DNA of 64,000 bases, from assembly GCA_036261915.1 (NCBI GenBank), contig DATAJX010000001.1, positions 99,142 through 163,141 of the forward strand, read 5' to 3'. The position numbers and the translations under genes were made by a program. The notes below the pieces were generated by a model. That model did not search any database and was not told where the DNA came from. It was given only the letters and a program-made list of their open reading frames with translations. Positions 61,413 to 64,000 of the stretch are shown one piece after another. Source of the DNA: DATAJX01 sp036261915. GTDB taxonomy: Bacteria; Pseudomonadota; Alphaproteobacteria; UBA2136; UBA6156. Every line of letters starts with the position of its first letter. Position 1 is the first letter of the stretch.

Positions 61413-62726
61413 ATGCGTATCGCCCTGATGAGCACCGTTCTGGCCAGCGGCCTGTTGCTGAGCCAAATGGCCCATGCCACCAATTTGCAAGAAGCCATGG
61501 CCAAAGCCGTGGCCACCCACCCCGAGATCGGCGTGTCCGAAAAAGACAGCAACGCCATCGGCCACCGTATCGACCAGGCCAAGGCCGGCTATAAGCCGAC
61601 CGTTGACTTCGTTGCCGGCACCGGCTGGGAAAACAGCCACAACATCAGCACCGCTTTCCGCAACGGCCGTGGCCAGGGCGACAAGAGCGGCCGCGACCTG
61701 TGGCGCAACGAAAGCCGCGTGACCGTTCGCCAGATGCTGTTTGACGGCTGGCAAACCAAGAGCCGTGTGGCCCAGGAAGAAAACCGCTACGCCAGCTCGC
61801 TGGCCCACGTTATGGACGTGCGCAACGTGGTTGGCCTGCGTGCCGTCGCCGCTTACCTCGACGTGCTGCGCACCCGCGAACTGGTTGCCCTGTCCGAACA
61901 GAACGTGAGCACCCACCAAGGTTATGTGGGCAAGATCCAAAACCGTAGCGCCAGCGGCCGTACCGCCGGTGCCGACGTCCGCCAGGCTGAAGGCCGCCTG
62001 CAACTGGCCAAGGCCAACCTCGAAGCCGCCAAGGGCGAAGCCAAGGCCGCCGAAGCCGACTACCTCGAAGCCGTGGGCGAAATGCCTTCCAACCCCACCC
62101 ACGATGCCGCCCCGTTCGCCGCCATTCCGGCCAACACCAAGGCCGCGGTTGACCGTGCCACCAGCAACAGCCCCGTCATCGCCAGCGCCCTGGCCGACAT
62201 CAAGGCTGCCAACGCCGAGCTGGCCGAAAGCAAAAGCGTATTCTGCCCCCGCTTCGAACTCGAAGGCGGCGCCAGCAACAACGTGAACCTCGACGGTATC
62301 AAGGGTCGTAACACCGACTACACCGCCATGCTGATGATGCGCTACAACATGTACAACGGCGGCCACGACGTCGCCCAGCGCGCCGAACGCATCGAACGCG
62401 TGAAGTCGGCCGAAGAAATGCTGGAAAAGGATCGCCGCGACGTCGAGCGCCTCACCATCAAGGCCTACGCCCAGATGGAAACCGCCCGCGACCGCCTGAA
62501 GCCGCTCACCGAGCACGCTGAAGACGCCACCAGCACCCGCGACGCCTACGCCCAACAATTCGACCTGGGTCAACGCACCCTGCTCGACCTGCTGGACAGC
62601 GAAGTCGAACTCTACAACAGCAAGAGCGCGCTCATCACCGGCAAGTACGAAGTCGAAGCCGCCGCTTACGCCGTGCTGGCCCACATGGGCGACCTGGTGC
62701 CCGCTACCCAGGTAGCCGCCAAGTAA
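61413..62726 (+). CDS. lapE: TolC-like outer-membrane channel (LapE/AggA type)
   Basis: Encodes 437 residues. The signal peptide ends at QMAHA. Two homologous outer-membrane efflux repeats are visible (NLQEAMAKAVATHPEIG ... YKPTVDFVAGTG ... VTVRQMLFDG; AVDRATSNSPVIASALADIKAANAELAESKSVFCPRFELEGG ... MLMMRYNMYNGG), each with long helices. AAGGAG is 10 nt upstream of ATG. It completes the type I secretion channel with the divergent lapB/lapC genes, and the adhesin gene follows after 122 nt. Confidence 0.93.
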   Translation: MRIALMSTVLASGLLLSQMAHATNLQEAMAKAVATHPEIGVSEKDSNAIGHRIDQAKAGYKPTVDFVAGTGWENSHNISTAFRNGRGQGDKSGRDLWRNESRVTVRQMLFDGWQTKSRVAQEENRYASSLAHVMDVRNVVGLRAVAAYLDVLRTRELVALSEQNVSTHQGYVGKIQNRSASGRTAGADVRQAEGRLQLAKANLEAAKGEAKAAEADYLEAVGEMPSNPTHDAAPFAAIPANTKAAVDRATSNSPVIASALADIKAANAELAESKSVFCPRFELEGGASNNVNLDGIKGRNTDYTAMLMMRYNMYNGGHDVAQRAERIERVKSAEEMLEKDRRDVERLTIKAYAQMETARDRLKPLTEHAEDATSTRDAYAQQFDLGQRTLLDLLDSEVELYNSKSALITGKYEVEAAAYAVLAHMGDLVPATQVAAK

Positions 62727-62848
62727 GACTAGTTACCGTAAGGTGGGGTGGGGTTGTCAAAACAGCCTTTCGCCCCACTTTATAAGCAATTGATCGAAAC
62801 TAGGGGTGCGGCACCCATTGCCGCAAAAGGGAACAAGGAAGCCAAGTA

Positions 62849-64000
62849 ATGAGCCAAAAAGATACCAGCACGATGACCGTCAGCATGGCCCAGGGCCCGT
62901 CGCTGCAGCCCACGCCCACGCCGGTGGTCAACACCGCCAGCGCGCAGGCCATTGCCACCGCCCAGTCGGTGTCGGCCTCGCTTCCGGCCTATAACAAGGC
63001 TCCCGCCAACCCCGAACATTACGAAGTCGTCGTGCGCGCCCCGGCCGCCGGCGGCATGCTGGCCTACCTGGTCGGCCCCGGCGCCGAAGTGGTGCTGAAG
63101 GATATCGACCTTTCCAAGGCCGTCATGGCGAATGAAGCCGGCAACCTGCGCATCACCCTGGCCAACGGCGCCGAAGTGCTGCTGCTCGATTTCATGTCCA
63201 GCGCCCACAGCAAGGCCGGTGTCAGCATCGTCACCAACGAAGGCACCTTGCCCGCCAACACCCTGCTGTCGGCCCTCGACCACGACAGCACCAGCAAGCT
63301 GAATGACGTTCAACCTGCCGCCGGCATCCAAACCGTCGGTACCGCCGACGCCTCGCACGGCGGTTTCCAGGTGCCCACCGTCGAAGGCGTGCACTACGGC
63401 GTCAACAACCCCGTCCTTTCCGATGTCATCGGGCCGTTCGCGCTCGGCATCGTGCGTGATAGCATCATCACCACCTACTACCCCGAAGGCCAGGGCCCGG
63501 GCAAAAGCGTTCCCCCGGTCATCCCCGGCACCAGCCTTGTCGCCAACCCCGACACCTACAGCACGCTGAAGAACACCCCCATCACCTTCGACAGCAAGGT
63601 GAACGACTTCAACCCCGAAGGCACCCCCTTCAGCGTCACCAGCTTCACCCAGCCGGGCCACGGCACGCTGGTGCTCAACGCCGATAACACCTTCACCTTC
63701 ACCCCCGCCAACAACTTCGTGGGTACTGTCACGTTCCAGTACACCATCACCGACGGCGAAGGCGATGTGCGCACAGCCACCGACACCATCGTGGTCAACC
63801 CCACCCCGCCCCTGGGCCTGAATGCGGTGAATGACAATTATACCACCAACCAGAACACCCCCATCACCTTCGACAGCAAGGTCAACGACAGCAACCCCGA
63901 TGGCACCCCCTTCACCATCACGTCGTTCACCCAGCCCGGTCACGGTACTTTGGTGCTGAATGCGAACAACACGTTCACCTTCACCCCGGCCCACAACTTC
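62849..64000 (+). CDS. Large repeat adhesin, N-terminal part (runs off the window)
   Basis: An open frame of 384 codons from ATG 62849 to the window edge. No secretion signal is expected at the N-terminus of such type I substrates. Residues about 55-160 form a retention-like module with two di-alanine motifs, RAPAAGG (65-69) and VQPAAGI (156-159), the kind LapG cleaves. From about residue 232, Ig/cadherin-like repeats start, 94 residues each, with NTPITFDSKVND, FTQPGHGTLVLN and NTFTFTPA. The second copy begins 282 bp after the first and is nearly identical at DNA level. The C-terminal RTX and secretion signal lie outside the window. Confidence 0.88.
   Translation, partial: MSQKDTSTMTVSMAQGPSLQPTPTPVVNTASAQAIATAQSVSASLPAYNKAPANPEHYEVVVRAPAAGGMLAYLVGPGAEVVLKDIDLSKAVMANEAGNLRITLANGAEVLLLDFMSSAHSKAGVSIVTNEGTLPANTLLSALDHDSTSKLNDVQPAAGIQTVGTADASHGGFQVPTVEGVHYGVNNPVLSDVIGPFALGIVRDSIITTYYPEGQGPGKSVPPVIPGTSLVANPDTYSTLKNTPITFDSKVNDFNPEGTPFSVTSFTQPGHGTLVLNADNTFTFTPANNFVGTVTFQYTITDGEGDVRTATDTIVVNPTPPLGLNAVNDNYTTNQNTPITFDSKVNDSNPDGTPFTITSFTQPGHGTLVLNANNTFTFTPAHNF

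Noticed and set aside
62747..62848. A separate small gene between the TolC-like gene and the adhesin
   Set aside because: The stretch is short and lacks a credible start with ribosome-binding site; it is treated as leader sequence of the adhesin gene.

Overview
The window looks like a chromosomal segment of an alphaproteobacterium. It is GC-rich and carries gene orders typical of that class: tatA-tatB-tatC-serS-pcm, cpoB-tilS-ftsH-glmM, proS-lolC-lolD-dnaE, secG-pyrG, surA-ksgA and rlpA-dacC-tmk-holB-tatD. Several usual members of these runs (surE, pdxA, metG, folP) are missing. There is no rRNA, and no phage or insertion sequence is obvious. Genus cannot be assigned from the sequence alone.

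Layout. 0-11 kb: Tat export, serS, pcm, cpoB, tilS, ftsH, glmM, with small exported orphans on the minus strand. 12.1-14.6 kb (minus): the most unusual locus, an operon encoding (1) an XRE-type helix-turn-helix domain fused to a RuBisCO large-subunit-like domain, (2) a Nudix hydrolase and (3) a RuBisCO small-subunit homologue. By eye the catalytic residues of the large subunit are lost, while the fold signature and one phosphate-binding glycine site remain. A 7-bp inverted repeat frames its predicted leaderless promoter. I read it as a transcription regulator built from form I RuBisCO. 14.7-40.8 kb: an outer-membrane barrel, proS, lolCD, dnaE, ppiD, secG-pyrG, a lone VirB11-like ATPase, lipB, surA-ksgA, four tRNAs, and the mltB-rlpA-dacC-tmk-holB-tatD run, which ends in a metal-ligand-free TatD paralogue.

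At 40,833-40,860 there is a close match to the XerCD dif site. Most housekeeping genes to its left lie on the plus strand and most large genes to its right on the minus strand. The polar octamer GGGCAGGG also points toward it on both sides (16 of 18 copies found by eye). This is very probably the replication terminus.

41-54.6 kb: asnB, three small Tyr-rich exported proteins, a nucleotide-sugar dehydrogenase with a bi-domain oxidoreductase (surface polysaccharide), comEC, two SleB-type hydrolases and gltA. 55.2-64 kb: a complete Lap-type adhesin system. One arm encodes the ABC transporter, membrane fusion protein, LapG-like protease and a degenerate HD-GYP membrane protein in the position of LapD; the other encodes the TolC-like outer-membrane protein and a large repeat adhesin that runs off the window.

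Expression signals. Many genes lack a Shine-Dalgarno sequence and instead show a -35/-10 pair whose -10 ends 5-7 nt before ATG (RuBisCO-like regulator, tilS, ppiD, lipB, wecC, dnaE, holB and others), suggesting leaderless mRNAs. At tilS the start codon sits in the loop of an upstream terminator. All residue correspondences and motif counts were made by eye from remembered family sequences; no database search was run.
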